Source: Chrysopilus asiliformis (Eukaryota > Arthropoda > Insecta > Diptera > Rhagionidae). Taken from it: a stretch of 64,000 bases of DNA. The translations under genes and the position numbers were made by a program. Every line of letters begins with the position of its first letter. The stretch's first letter is position 1. Under the pieces are notes generated by a model. It was given only the letters and a program-made list of their open reading frames with translations, was not told the DNA's origin and searched no databases. Positions 10,928-20,858 of the stretch are shown piece by piece. The stretch spans positions 69,567,731-69,631,730 of the forward strand of contig OZ035961.1 in NCBI GenBank assembly GCA_964034945.1, given 5' to 3'.

Positions 10928-12158
10928 AAGGGTGATCCAATAAGAGCTTCCTATTTTTTTTTAAATAAAACACATTAATTAATATATTGAGGAAAATCTT
11001 TATATAAGTTGTTAGTTTGGTTCATGCCATTTAATGTTTAAAGATAATTTCCTTCAAATGTTGCCCACGACTAACTCTTAAATGGTCCATCCTGTGGGTC
11101 CAATTTTCGACCACTCTTTCATATCGGTCGGTATTCCACGAATAGCACGGGTTATGTTTGCTTTCAAAACTGTAATCGTTCCGGGCCTATCGACGTAAAC
11201 CAGAGATTTCACATATCCCCACAGATAGTAATCCAATGGTGTCAGATCACAAGATCTCGGTAGCCAATTAACAGGACCATTTCTTGAGATGATGTTTTCA
11301 TCGAACGTTTCCCTCAATAAAGCGATTGTATCGTTAGCTGTATGACATGTAGCGCCATCCTGTTGAAACCACAAGTCAGCTACTCCAATATCTTGAATTT
11401 TTGGCAACAAAAATTCATTGATCGTTGCTCTGTATCAAGCTCCATTGACAGTAACACGCACTCCATCCGCCTTTTTAAAGAAATACGGTCCGATGATGCC
11501 GCCTGCCCATAAACCGCACCAAACGGTGCATTTTTCGGGTTGCATTTGTAGCTCTTGGATTGTTTCTGGCTGTTCATCGGCCCAAACACGGCAATTTTGC
11601 TTGTTAACGTAGCCGTTTAACCAAAAATGACTAAACACAATTTTTCGATAAAAAAAAATATCAACTTGAAGCTGTTGCAAGGCTCATAAAACGAAATTAA
11701 AACGTAAACCAAGGTCACCCGGCTTTAATTATTGAACGATCTGTATTTTATACGCTTTTAAACCAAGATCATTCATAAGAGATGCCCAAACCTTGAGAAC
11801 GGAGACGAATTGAATTATAACGGTCTTCACGAACACTCTCTGCTACTGCAGCAATATTCTCATTACTACGGGCTGTACGCACTCTGGTTGATGGATGAAT
11901 GTCTAATAGTATAAAATTAGTTCGAAATTTGGTGATGGTTTCACGAATAGTGGATGAAGAGCTCTATAACAATTCCTAACTGAGCACTGATTTTGGAAAT
12001 AAGTTTCGACAATTAGTAAACGTTGTTCACACGTAAGTCTATTCATGATGAAATTGCACTGAATACTGAACACAAACGTCATATAGACAAGCTAGTTGAC
12101 ACATAAGAACTGTCAAAACAACCCTATTGGAAAAAGTACCTCCAATTGGATCACCCTT
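10928..12158 (-). mobile_element. mariner-type transposon, 1231 bp
   Basis: The inverted ends begin AAGGGTGATCCAA on both sides, with TA duplications at 10926-10927 and 12159-12160. The length is typical for a full-length mariner. It carries a dead transposase on the minus strand. It sits in the putative 4.2 kb intron upstream of GSTCD. Confidence 0.9.
11031..12047 (-). pseudogene. mariner transposase, inactivated
   Basis: Cut-and-paste DDE transposase remnant. The start (MNRLTCEQRLLIVETYF) is a helix-turn-helix region. Then come HFWLNGYVNKQNCRVW and VWCGLWAGG, WFQQDGATCHTA with one catalytic Asp, and SCDLTPLDYYLWGYVK with the third acidic position, ending EIIFKH just before 11031. Inactivating lesions seen are an in-frame TGA near 11434, frame breaks in the N-terminal third, and a frameshift near 11118 after the PTDM motif. 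This is the insect mariner group with the DLTPLDYFLWG signature; the exact subfamily is not assigned. Confidence 0.85.
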
Positions 12159-12160
12159 TA

Positions 12161-13120
12161 GTAGAGCAATAGTTTTTAATTCGATTTTCAATACTAAAGA
12201 TATACGATTAAAAAAATGTTATCGCCATATTATTTTGTAGATATTATTTTGTAGACGCTTTTGTAGATTTATGAATGCATGTCCATAGTATTCATGAACG
12301 GTTTCATAACAGATCAAATTGGTTTATAAAAACTTTCATAGTATTAATGAAATTGTTCATAAATACTATGAATTCACTTTTATGAATTCCGTTCTTAATT
12401 TTCATGAACAAAATTTCGTTCAGTGTACTGAAAAGTATTTCAATTGTAATTAATAAAACAAAGATTTGAAAATTATGTATAACTTATCATTTATTGGCTT
12501 TCGGTATAATTAATAAATTTATATGTACACAAATTTTATTTTAATTTTTAATTTTTTTAACATCACTTTTAACACCAAGCTCAAAATGCAGACAAGAGTA
12601 ATTTCATAGTGAGGTTACATAATTTGGGGAATTCTCAACAAACAGAAATTGCAAATGTAACGAACTCAATCAGATAAAAGCCCGACGAATTGTAAAGTTG
12701 TGTGAAATAATTATGGGTGTAAGAAATTTAATACGCAAAAAAAAATCTTAGAATTTAAGTCGATCGTGTTAAATCGAAGCAACTCGTGGAAAAAGAGGAT
12801 GATTTTGTTTTAAATCGTGTTAAATCAAATAAAAAGTTCGTGTAAAAACAGAATTGGGTGTACTCGCTTTTTTTAAAACGCACTTTTTCTTTTTTTGCTC
12901 AGTTTAGCTTCAATGTTTGTACTGTTATTCTAATATCTACGTTAACGGGAAGTCTTCAAAAGTTTTTTGTCTCATTTACGCGATGCTAAAAGAAAAAGTA
13001 AGAGGAATGACCGTTAGATAAACTGTTACAATTTTATTAGATTGCTGTTGATTTTGATGGAATGCCGGTGTTAAACTATTTCGGTTGAATTTTAATGAAA
13101 AATAGTGACAAACAGGGGGA
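12161..13120. other. AT-rich, mostly unrecognised intronic or intergenic DNA
   Basis: Contains short repeats of TCATGAATAC-like words at 12280-12420. I see no open frame with a family match. Confidence 0.4.
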
Positions 13121-13122
13121 TG

Positions 13123-13160
13123 AACCGCGAAGCGGTTCGGGGCGCAGCCTATAGTTTATT
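13123..13160 (+). repeat. GC-rich hairpin, Helitron-like terminus
   Basis: GAACCGCGAAGCGGTTC forms a strong hairpin followed by GGGGCGCAGCC and TATAGT. The same block is present in reverse complement at 33353-33392, where it ends in CTAGT. The layout resembles a Helitron 3' end. The isolated GC content stands out from the AT-rich surroundings. Confidence 0.4.
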
Positions 13161-13291
13161 ATATGAGTATCCACCCATGCTTTAATGTAACAAAAATGAT
13201 AAAATAGTCTAAACTTTAGCCCGGGTTTTTATAATAGCAATAAATATTATTGCAAACATATGAAATTTACAGTTTTTTTTTTTTTTTTCAG

Positions 13292-13454
13292 CTGCGATAA
13301 AGTTGCATGGATAGATAATCGAAAATTCTGGATATTTGAGTTTTCGCTTTTGGTAACTGGTTTAGTTGCATATTCATTGTCTATATTGCGACAAAAATCT
13401 TTAGACGTTAAGACTAGTTTAAAAATCCAAAGGCAAATACATCAAAGAAATTAA
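13292..13454 (+). CDS. Candidate last exon of a small membrane protein (possibly PEX11-like)
   Basis: The exon follows a long T-tract and CAG acceptor at 13289-13291. It reads CDKVAWIDNRKFWIF, then a hydrophobic stretch FSLLVTGLVAYSLSIL, a basic tail, and a stop at 13452-13454. A Trp followed by a membrane helix and a short basic end recalls the C-terminal part of PEX11-type peroxisomal proteins, but the match is short and inferential. The split codon fits the candidate exon at 8996-9089. The GSTCD start codon is only 34 nt downstream, so the two may share a transcript. A GT at 13405 (GTTAAG) could act as a weak donor, giving a different end. Confidence 0.4.
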
Positions 13455-13488
13455 AAACATCGAAACTAAAATAAAACAATTTAATGAG

Positions 13489-15174
13489 ATGGCTAGTGAA
13501 CTTTATATTGAAATTAATCGTAATGAGGATGAAATTTTTGTCGATCTTCCATCGTTTCTGGTAATCTATGTACTTAATTATTTAAATTGTTCCGACAGCA
13601 CGCAATTAATTTTAATTGAAACGAACGTTAAATTATCCAACCGAAAGCAATTTCAAATCAATAATAAAATATTGAAAGGAGCAAAAATAGAGAAGAATAT
13701 AAATAAAAATATTGCGAATATAAAGTTTCCGGCATATGTGAAAGGAAATTGGCATATTGCCGGCTTATGCGCAGTGTGCAGAGAAATCATAAGTGATTTG
13801 GTCGAACCAAATAAAAGAAATGATTTATTAGGATTCAAAGGCGGATGTCTGATAGCACCGTCAGAAACGTCTATATGGACCAGATTCTGTGAGATCCTCA
13901 TTGTAGAGTGCATTAATGATATCCTCGCAATTGATTTAGTTAATATATCTGAAATGGGGAAATATCAGATACCTGAAACTATATTACAATTTGAGAGTCA
14001 TTTGAAACAGCCTGTTCGAGTACATAACAAATACAAACTGGTTGAAAAGTGCGCAGACGGTGAGCACAAATTCGCTGAAGGTTTTTATTTAACACTTGCA
14101 GATTTAATTATATTTCCGTGCATTGGTTTTTTGTTCAAAACATTTTCAAATAATCAAAGTCTAAAAGATATGATTCCGCATGTCGCTAACTGGTATAAAA
14201 CTTTAATTGAACATGATGAAACATTTTATCAAGTTTTCGAAGATCTAAATCAAAGCAATATTGAATATCCGCAAGTGAAAATTGATTTCAAAGCCCAAGT
14301 TGATAGGAATTGCAGCTTGTATAAATGTGATCCAAAAAGATATAATCCTAGAGATCGAATATTTACTAAACAAAATGACGTTGAAGAATCATTAAAAATT
14401 ATTCTTAACACAAATATAAATCCTACGAGTAAAAATGGAGACGAAAATCAGGAAATCCATTTTGATTGGACTTCAGTACCAAAAGATGCAACTCCTATAG
14501 ACGGCCATCTACCAGAAAAACGTCTGCAGAAGAAGATGCATCAACTGGCAAATGTTATAAGTGCTGTAAAAATTATGGTGAAATCTGGAGATCGTATAGT
14601 TGATTTCTGTTGCGGATCTGGACATTTGGGAATCATATTAGCAGCAAAATTGCCTCAATGTCACATAATGTTCGTGGAAAACAAATCGATTTCTCTTAAA
14701 CGAGCGCAAATGCGTCTAGAGGATATGAACTTGAAAAATGTATCATTTTATCAGTGCAATCTGGATTATTTCACGGGCATATTCAATATTGGTATTTCAT
14801 TGCATGCGTGCGGCACTGCTACTGATATGGTTATACAAAAGTGCTTAGAACGCCAGGCAAATTTTATTTCAAGTCCCTGTTGCTATGGAGGAATTAGTCC
14901 AATGCCTCACGTTCAGTACCCATTGAGTCAACTTTATCGAGGCAATTTGGCAGAGAAGCAGTATTTACACATCGCACATTCAGCTGATCAGGCACATAAA
15001 ACGGGGCTACGTAATTTAGAGAAAGCTGAACAGGGTGAACTTTGTATGGATGTGATTGACACGGACAGAAAATTGTTAGCTGAGGAATGTGGCTATCAAG
15101 TGAAATTAACACGAATGTATCCAGAAACTTGCACTCCGAAAAATCGATTGTTAATTGGTTTATGTCAAAAATAG
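13489..15174 (+). CDS. GSTCD: GSTCD homologue, SAM-dependent methyltransferase-like protein
   Basis: A 561-residue single-exon protein. The N-terminal part (about 1-90) matches the GSTCD opening pattern. Residues about 120-260 hold the GST C-terminal-like helical region (WTRFCEILIVECIND; FAEGFYLTLADLIIFPCIGF). Residues about 320-560 form a methyltransferase-like domain with the SAM-binding loop VDFCCGSGHLG, LHACGTATDMV, the SSPCCYGG motif, and a conserved end (PETCTPKNRLLIG). Family length in animals is about 600 residues, so this copy looks complete. Biochemical function of GSTCD is not well established; methyl transfer is inferred from the fold. The start was chosen because it begins the family-like N-terminus and follows an upstream stop codon. 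No lesions are seen, unlike everything around it. Confidence 0.95.
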   Translation: MASELYIEINRNEDEIFVDLPSFLVIYVLNYLNCSDSTQLILIETNVKLSNRKQFQINNKILKGAKIEKNINKNIANIKFPAYVKGNWHIAGLCAVCREIISDLVEPNKRNDLLGFKGGCLIAPSETSIWTRFCEILIVECINDILAIDLVNISEMGKYQIPETILQFESHLKQPVRVHNKYKLVEKCADGEHKFAEGFYLTLADLIIFPCIGFLFKTFSNNQSLKDMIPHVANWYKTLIEHDETFYQVFEDLNQSNIEYPQVKIDFKAQVDRNCSLYKCDPKRYNPRDRIFTKQNDVEESLKIILNTNINPTSKNGDENQEIHFDWTSVPKDATPIDGHLPEKRLQKKMHQLANVISAVKIMVKSGDRIVDFCCGSGHLGIILAAKLPQCHIMFVENKSISLKRAQMRLEDMNLKNVSFYQCNLDYFTGIFNIGISLHACGTATDMVIQKCLERQANFISSPCCYGGISPMPHVQYPLSQLYRGNLAEKQYLHIAHSADQAHKTGLRNLEKAEQGELCMDVIDTDRKLLAEECGYQVKLTRMYPETCTPKNRLLIGLCQK

Positions 15175-15218
15175 ATTGTAAATAATATTTTGGAAAAATT
15201 TTCGACGAAACTGTTACA

Positions 15219-15224
15219 AATAAA
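15219..15224 (+). promoter_or_regulatory. Polyadenylation signal of GSTCD
   Basis: AATAAA lies 45 nt after the GSTCD stop codon and is followed by a TTTATTATATATGTATTT U-rich stretch, the expected arrangement for cleavage and polyadenylation. Confidence 0.6.
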
Positions 15225-15239
15225 GATATTTTATTATAT

Positions 15240-16028
15240 ATGTATTTATTTCTAAAAACTGTGTTCGTCGTTTAGGTCTGTAGTGAATAAGATGACCATA
15301 CATCACCGTTTATTTCATAGAAAAGCCATTTTCTTTGACTGTCATATTATTTTTTTTTTTTTTTGTAAAATAGCCTTTTGCTCTTTATTGTACTGCTCGG
15401 TTCTTTATTTGTCCTTAAATAAAGCAGTTCTCCGAGAAATCTGAACTGTGTCCCAAAATTTCCAAAAATTCTGCAGCGCATTTCTTTCTCTTATTTCAGC
15501 TTTCAAAAAATTATAAAGTCGAAATTTCATTTACTCAGCAAAATGTGTTGATTTTTGTTTTGATGCTTTATTGTTCTGGCGCCCAAACAAAATGTGTCTT
15601 AGTAATATATTGAAGGGAAAATGCCCATAGACGACTATTCTGCATTCAGCCTAACCGTCGACTTTTGATAGATGCACACAACTTTTTGTTGTTGTTTCGT
15701 CAAGAAATTTGTGTTCTAATTAAAAATACTGGTTTCCAGAATTAAATAATTTTATTTTAACTGCAGTGAAAATACGAATTTTTGTGTTAGACATAAAGCG
15801 CTATACAGGTTCAACGTTTAAATCCGCATCTCCAAGTACTTCAGATTCATTAACTACCCGACAAAAAACGACGTTTTTGTGTTGCCAGAGATTTTAAATC
15901 TTTTTAGCATAATTTTAGATAGCTAATTCCGTTTGGCCAGATTGGCTCTAGTTTTTGAGAAACGTTCTAAAAAAGATTTTTTTCGAAAAAATTCCATATA
16001 AACTGAAAAATTTCCATTTACTTTCTTT
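15240..16028. other. Unrecognised AT-rich intergenic DNA
   Basis: Only short open frames and homopolymer T and A runs are seen between the GSTCD 3' end and a candidate minus-strand exon. No terminal repeats were found. Confidence 0.45.
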
Positions 16029-16184
16029 TCAATTTTGCCATTTCTTCGTTTCAAGTTCTTTTTGGTCTGCTTTAATGATGTTTTTCAATGCCGCTTGCGA
16101 TTGATGCATGGATGTTTCTAGATCGGTTTTAAGAATGGTGTGCGACTTGGATGTTTCGAGATCATTCTTTAACGCTGCCTGGGA
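16029..16184 (-). CDS. Candidate terminal exon encoding a helical repeat
   Basis: On the minus strand, a TTACTATTTACAG acceptor is followed by 51 open codons and a stop at 16029-16031. The peptide has an internal repeat (SQAALKNDLETSKSH..., ETSMHQSQAALKNII) and ends ETKKWQN. It is hydrophilic, rich in Ala, Lys, Glu and Gln, and fits a short coiled coil. No family is recognised. Upstream exons would lie at higher coordinates; none was identified. It could be a chance open stretch. Confidence 0.3.
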   Translation of the reverse strand, partial: SQAALKNDLETSKSHTILKTDLETSMHQSQAALKNIIKADQKELETKKWQN

Positions 16185-16304
16185 CTGTAAATAGTAAAAA
16201 AAAATTCATACTTCCATTATAATTTTTTCAAAATCGTGCAACAATTTTGTATTACATTTAATTTATTTTTTAGTCCTTTTTGAGGGGAAATATTTATGAT
16301 AGTA

Positions 16305-16997
16305 GAGTAAGTTCGGGTATTGTTGGACACCTTCTTTTATTTTCATAATAAATCACTAATTTTTAAAGCAATTATGTTAAAATTTTGTTTACGATACCTC
16401 AAGAGGCTTGCCTATAAAATTCCACAGCAATGTTACCAATCATAAACATAAAAACAAAAATATGATCAAAAAAGTACACTAACTGAAAAAGTCGTCCTTC
16501 GAAAAATTGGCGGGTAATGTGGTATACTGTTTCTTCCATACAAATATTTAAGGCGGGTAATGTGGAATACTGTTTCATCCATTCAAATATTAAATATTTG
16601 CATGGAAGAAATAGTATGTCACATAGCCGTTTTCACCATGACAAACCCAAAAAATGATTTCTTGGTCATATTCGCCGCAATCCAAAAATGTTTCTTTCAA
16701 GAACCAAATGTGTTGTCTAAATAATCGTTCACTGATTCATAGTTAAAAAAACCACTTAAAGTTAGCTTTCGAGATTCACTTGAATGTGGAGACAATAAAA
16801 TTTTGATTTTGCTCAAAAACGTTTTTCAGAAAATTCCGGTATAACCTGATAAAACAAGGACTTGTCAACACCAACAATGGTTACCGAATTTCACAAATAA
16901 CAGTTTTGTATGTTTGATTTTGCGATGCGACATCTCATATCCGAGAAATGATGGTGTACCACATTACCCGCCTATACCACAATACCCGAACTTACTC
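16305..16997. mobile_element. 693-bp TA-flanked MITE
   Basis: Both ends read GAGTAAGTTCGGGTATTGT (one inverted) and are flanked by TA (16303-16304 and 16998-16999). A subterminal phrase, GGCGGGTAATGTGG, appears in both halves. There is no coding capacity. The ends fit a Tc1/mariner-type target. Confidence 0.75.
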
Positions 16998-17223
16998 TAG
17001 TTTTAAATGATAGTAGAGCTCATTACCTTTAAAATAATCTAAAATCCACCCTTCTACGATGACAATGGAAAATTTTAAGGGTCAATCACTAAAAAAAATT
17101 GACGACGTAGACATATAGATTGTTCGGCAATGTTTTTCAGTTCAAAATTGCCTATCAGAATCCATTAACAGAATATCAATAACATACAATTTTTCCAAAA
17201 ATTGTTCTGCAGTATTATTAATC

Positions 17224-17713
17224 AGGGTATTCACAGTCGTCTTTTAAATTGCGGGTAAATTTACCGCTCGGTAATTCAGTCAAATTTAACAGATTTTTAC
17301 CGAGACGGTAACTTGGTTCATGTAAAAATGAATTACCGGATTCGGTAATTGTATACATGCCTTGAGTCGTGTTTTCCGGCCCGGGTATTCGGTATCAAGA
17401 ATCAACCGCGGGTGGCGCTAGTAACGTTTTTAGTTGTCAAATTTTCTCGCTGGTTATCTCATCGGACTGCATTTTTTTTCAATTTTGATAGCCGTTGCCA
17501 CAATAGAAATTCAAAAGAATACATCAAACATGGATTTAAAGGTATGTGACATATTTTACAATCAAATTAGCAGTTCATGATTTGGTCACGTATCAAATAA
17601 AAGCGCTGTTCTCAAATCTGTGCTGTGGGATGTTCACAGCAGAATATTTTCAGTCTTTTAATATTACCGAAAATACCGAATACCGAAAATTAAAAGAGGA
17701 TTGTGAATACCCT
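17224..17713. mobile_element. 490-bp MITE with 23-24 bp inverted ends
   Basis: The left end AGGGTATTCACAGTCGTC and the right end are inverted copies with two mismatches. The interior has several ACCGAAAAT and CGGTAATT words. The target duplication is unclear. Open frames over it are not gene-like. Confidence 0.65.
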
Positions 17714-18630
17714 CAATATAAACTAAGTAAAATAAATTGCATAAAAATAGCAAAAATAAAAAAATCAGAATTTATTAATTTGAGTAACAGGTCAGTACGA
17801 AAATGATTCTTTTTGACGTCATCAGTTGATTACGAAGAGAAAGGGCAGACACAGAAGTCGGTTTTTCCAGGAACTGACTCACCTGCTTCATCTGTTTTTA
17901 GAAAGTATCTCTCGTTTTCTTTTGTCTCTATATATATACAGTACCTAGTATTAAAACTAAAATTAAGCAGTAGGGAAAGAAAATACATCAATTTTTTTAG
18001 TTTTACCCATCTAAAACTTGTGTTATGTGAATTTTAAGGTAAATTCCGTTTAATCCGATCAGGGTCCGGTCTCATCTAGTCCATATTAACAGGACTTTAC
18101 TGTATATCGAAGATATTTTTCGAGCAAAGTGGCGTTCAATTTAAAAATTCAGTGACGTTAAATTTAAAATTCGAACTTTTCGCCATAGTTATATGTTTTA
18201 TTGTTATAGGTACGCGAAGTAGCAGTGTTGGGCAAAATTCAATCTGACTAATGATTGAAAACTAATGGTTGAAAAAATCAATCATATTTTTTTTGATTCG
18301 TGATTGAATTAGTCATTAATCATTCGTTACTTTGATTCTGATTGATTAGTTTTAATCATAATCATGATTGAAAAACTAACTCTTATGATTGATTCTAATT
18401 TCAGTTTTTACTTTTCTCTATAGAGGTAAGTATTGTATTCTTGACGGATACCGACTCATGAAGTCATGAGATGCTTACATCTGATATTTTTGTAGTCAAA
18501 ACGTAACTGAAATTACAAATTATAGTGAAAGTTCCCATAAGCGGATACTCACGGGGCAAGATTTATGTCCGGTTATGAGTTAATCAGAATAAGTTGGATT
18601 TGCGAATTTGGTCATAGGAAATGTGTCCGT
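17714..18630. other. Unrecognised DNA with one isolated hAT-like end
   Basis: CAGTGTTGGGCAAAATTC near 18223 looks like a hAT terminus, followed by degenerate AATCATGATTGA repeats. No partner terminus was found, so no element is called. Confidence 0.35.
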
Positions 18631-18634
18631 TTAA

Positions 18635-18838
18635 CCCTTTGTGGACCAGGTAGTGAACAACAATAAATCAATAACCATGACTTTTTTTTCGTTTAAAATG
18701 GCTCCAGAAAGCAATTAAAAAAAATACATTAACTAGTTTTATAGAGGGGGTGGTATTCACGTTGATACCATTGGATAAGCAAAAAATATAAGGGTTTAAA
18801 GTTGGTGGTACTTAAAAGTACCGATTGTCAACAAAGGG
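18635..18838. mobile_element. Small piggyBac-like MITE
   Basis: TTAA flanks both sides (18631-18634 and 18839-18842). The ends are CCCTTTGTGGAC and its near inverse. About 204 bp with no coding. The TTAACCC start is typical for piggyBac-type ends. Confidence 0.6.
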
Positions 18839-18889
18839 TTAAGGAAATTGATCACCTATGGAATGTGTCCGCGAAGAGAGTTTTTATTG

Positions 18890-19330
18890 TATAAAAAATG
18901 TAGAATCTAGCAGGGGAGGACGTTTAAGCGGGTAAAAGAAGCTTCCTTGTATTGTACTGAACACAACACAAAAAATTTCAACTGGATATCGCAAACGATG
19001 TAAAATCTAGCGGGATTTCCTTCCTGGCGTTCTACTGAACACAACAAAAAAAAATCAGCTCGATATCTCACACAATGTAAAATTTATCTGGAGAGGGGGT
19101 TCGAGGGGGTAGGTTAACACGGCAGAAATATATAAAATATCCTTCCTGGCGTTGTACTAAACACAACACAAAAAATTTCATCTCGATATCTCAAACGATG
19201 TAGAATCTAACGGGAGAGGTGATTAGAGGGAATGGGTCAACAGGGGGAAGTATGTAAAATATCCTTATTGGCGTTGTACTGAACACAACACAATAAATTT
19301 CACCTCGATATCTCAAGCCATGTAGTTACT
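18890..19330. repeat. Degenerate tandem repeat, about 115-bp unit
   Basis: About four units each contain CTTCCTGGCGTTGTACTGAA, CACAACACAAAAAATTTCA, CTCGATATCTCA and a GATGTAGAATCTAGCGGG block. The same family recurs at 27850-28710. There is no protein signature. Confidence 0.65.
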
Positions 19331-19784
19331 AAAAGTGCAACAACCCCCGAAAGTATGCAATTTCGGTTTTTCAAGATTTTCCAACTTTTCCGGTAGAAAT
19401 TTCCAATTTTCGGCTCCGTAGTGTTTTTACCTGTTGCAATACGAATCCAACAAAAAAACCCCATGCAAATCGGATTATATTCAGCCGAGTTATGGATAGT
19501 CAAACGGACCACGATTCATTTTTATATATATAGATTCGCCCAAAAATTAATGTTAAAGTTTGGTCTTAACTGTTACAGGTTTTGATCTTAACTCTTATAC
19601 GCGATGTAATACTTTTATCGTAACAAATGCTTCACGATGGTACCAAAATTGTGCAACTGATTAAAGCGACAAAAATCGAGTAATATGATTTGTATATAAA
19701 GACAAAGGTGAGTTCGGTGGAATATACAGGCAATGAACGAACAAATTGCGGTATTTACGACTTAAGTGAACAAACACACACTCT
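19331..19784. other. Unrecognised AT-rich DNA
   Basis: No element ends or family-like frame seen between the tandem repeats and the hAT 3' remnant. Confidence 0.4.
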
Positions 19785-20764
19785 AAGGCAGCGTTTTTCA
19801 AACTGGGAGGCGTGGACTAGTCTAAGGGGAGGCGCGAATATTAGCCAGTATTGACAAAAAAAAGTGCACGTGCAGCTAATACAATACGTACAGGGCCGTA
19901 TCGAAGGCTCTGGATTGGGGGGGAGACATGTCAATTTTCCCAAATCGAACATCTAATTATTCCTAACTAGGATGTACCTAATAAAAATTCCTTTTCCTTG
20001 CCCAGAATCTCTGACCAGAAATTATAATAAAGAATAATGGTTATGTTAACATATTGTAATTTTTTTTATTTTTCACATACAATTAAATAAAGGGTAAACA
20101 CTAATAATCTTATGCGACCCTTGAGAGAAAAGATAACCGTTGAAGATGACTTCAACTAGAGTCTGTACATATCTAATTTATAGTACATGGATTCGTCTTT
20201 CCTTTAACTTTGCCCATGCCGAAACAAATTTCGTAAGGTCAATTGTATCAGTTAAGTCTTTTTCGCTGTGTAGTATCATTAAAGAACGTCTCCCATAGTC
20301 GACCTTAGAACGTTTTTCACCAGTTTTAGCTGGCTGAATTTGCGCTCATTCGTAGCTACGGAGAAACTGGCAGTTAGAACAAAAGTTATTACCTGAAATG
20401 CTAATTTAAGTACCCCTTTCATTTCGCGTGCTCGCTTAACAATCTCTACCATGTTTTTTGCTTCTTTACAATCCCGAAACAGAATTTCCATCTCAGCCTG
20501 TAAAGCATAGACATCTGGTCTCTGGTCATGGGAAGGAATCATCTCCACTACCTTCTTCAAATTAGCTATTGTCAAAACGCTTTCTGAAACTAGAAATGGA
20601 AAGATGTCAAAGAGAGGCTTCATGCTATTGAGGCAAGCACTGCCATTAGATTGTAGCAGAGAAGTTAATGTATCTAGGACACACTTAAACTCTTTACGAA
20701 AAAATGACTTCAAAGTGAAGTGAGCCTCCTCGTCGCGTGATTCATCTACTCGCTTAGGAGCCAC
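19785..20764 (-). mobile_element. hAT element, 3' half only
   Basis: The left edge begins CAGCGTTTTTCAAACTGGGA, a recognisable hAT terminal sequence. The minus strand then carries the transposase C-terminus (20178-20764). The opposite terminus is missing, and truncated Gypsy DNA starts within 100 bp. This is a remnant rather than a complete element. Confidence 0.6.
20178..20764 (-). pseudogene. hAT transposase C-terminal (dimerisation) region
   Basis: The reading frame includes ESVLTIANLKKVVEMIP, then SVATNERKFSQLKLVKN and LRSTMGDVL. The NER-x-FS-x-LKLVK-x-x-LRSTM pattern is the conserved hAT family C-terminal dimerisation block. A stop just after GDVL (20279) is followed in another frame by a plausible remainder ending near 20178, so a frameshift is present. 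The zinc finger and catalytic core are absent. Confidence 0.75.
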
Positions 20765-20858
20765 CCTTCATCTATGATGTCGCTCAAAATCGTTCTCTGC
20801 TTCTATGCCAAGTTGACTTGAGACCTTCCCAACTCCTAAAGGTTCCAAATCCTAAAGG

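Noticed and set aside
17349..18037. Three successive plus-strand frames as a small gene
   Set aside because: The first two overlap a MITE (17224-17713); none has splice support or a domain.
18223..18240. CAGTGTTGGGCAAAATTC as the end of a hAT element
   Set aside because: No matching inverse end with an 8-bp duplication was found within several kilobases.
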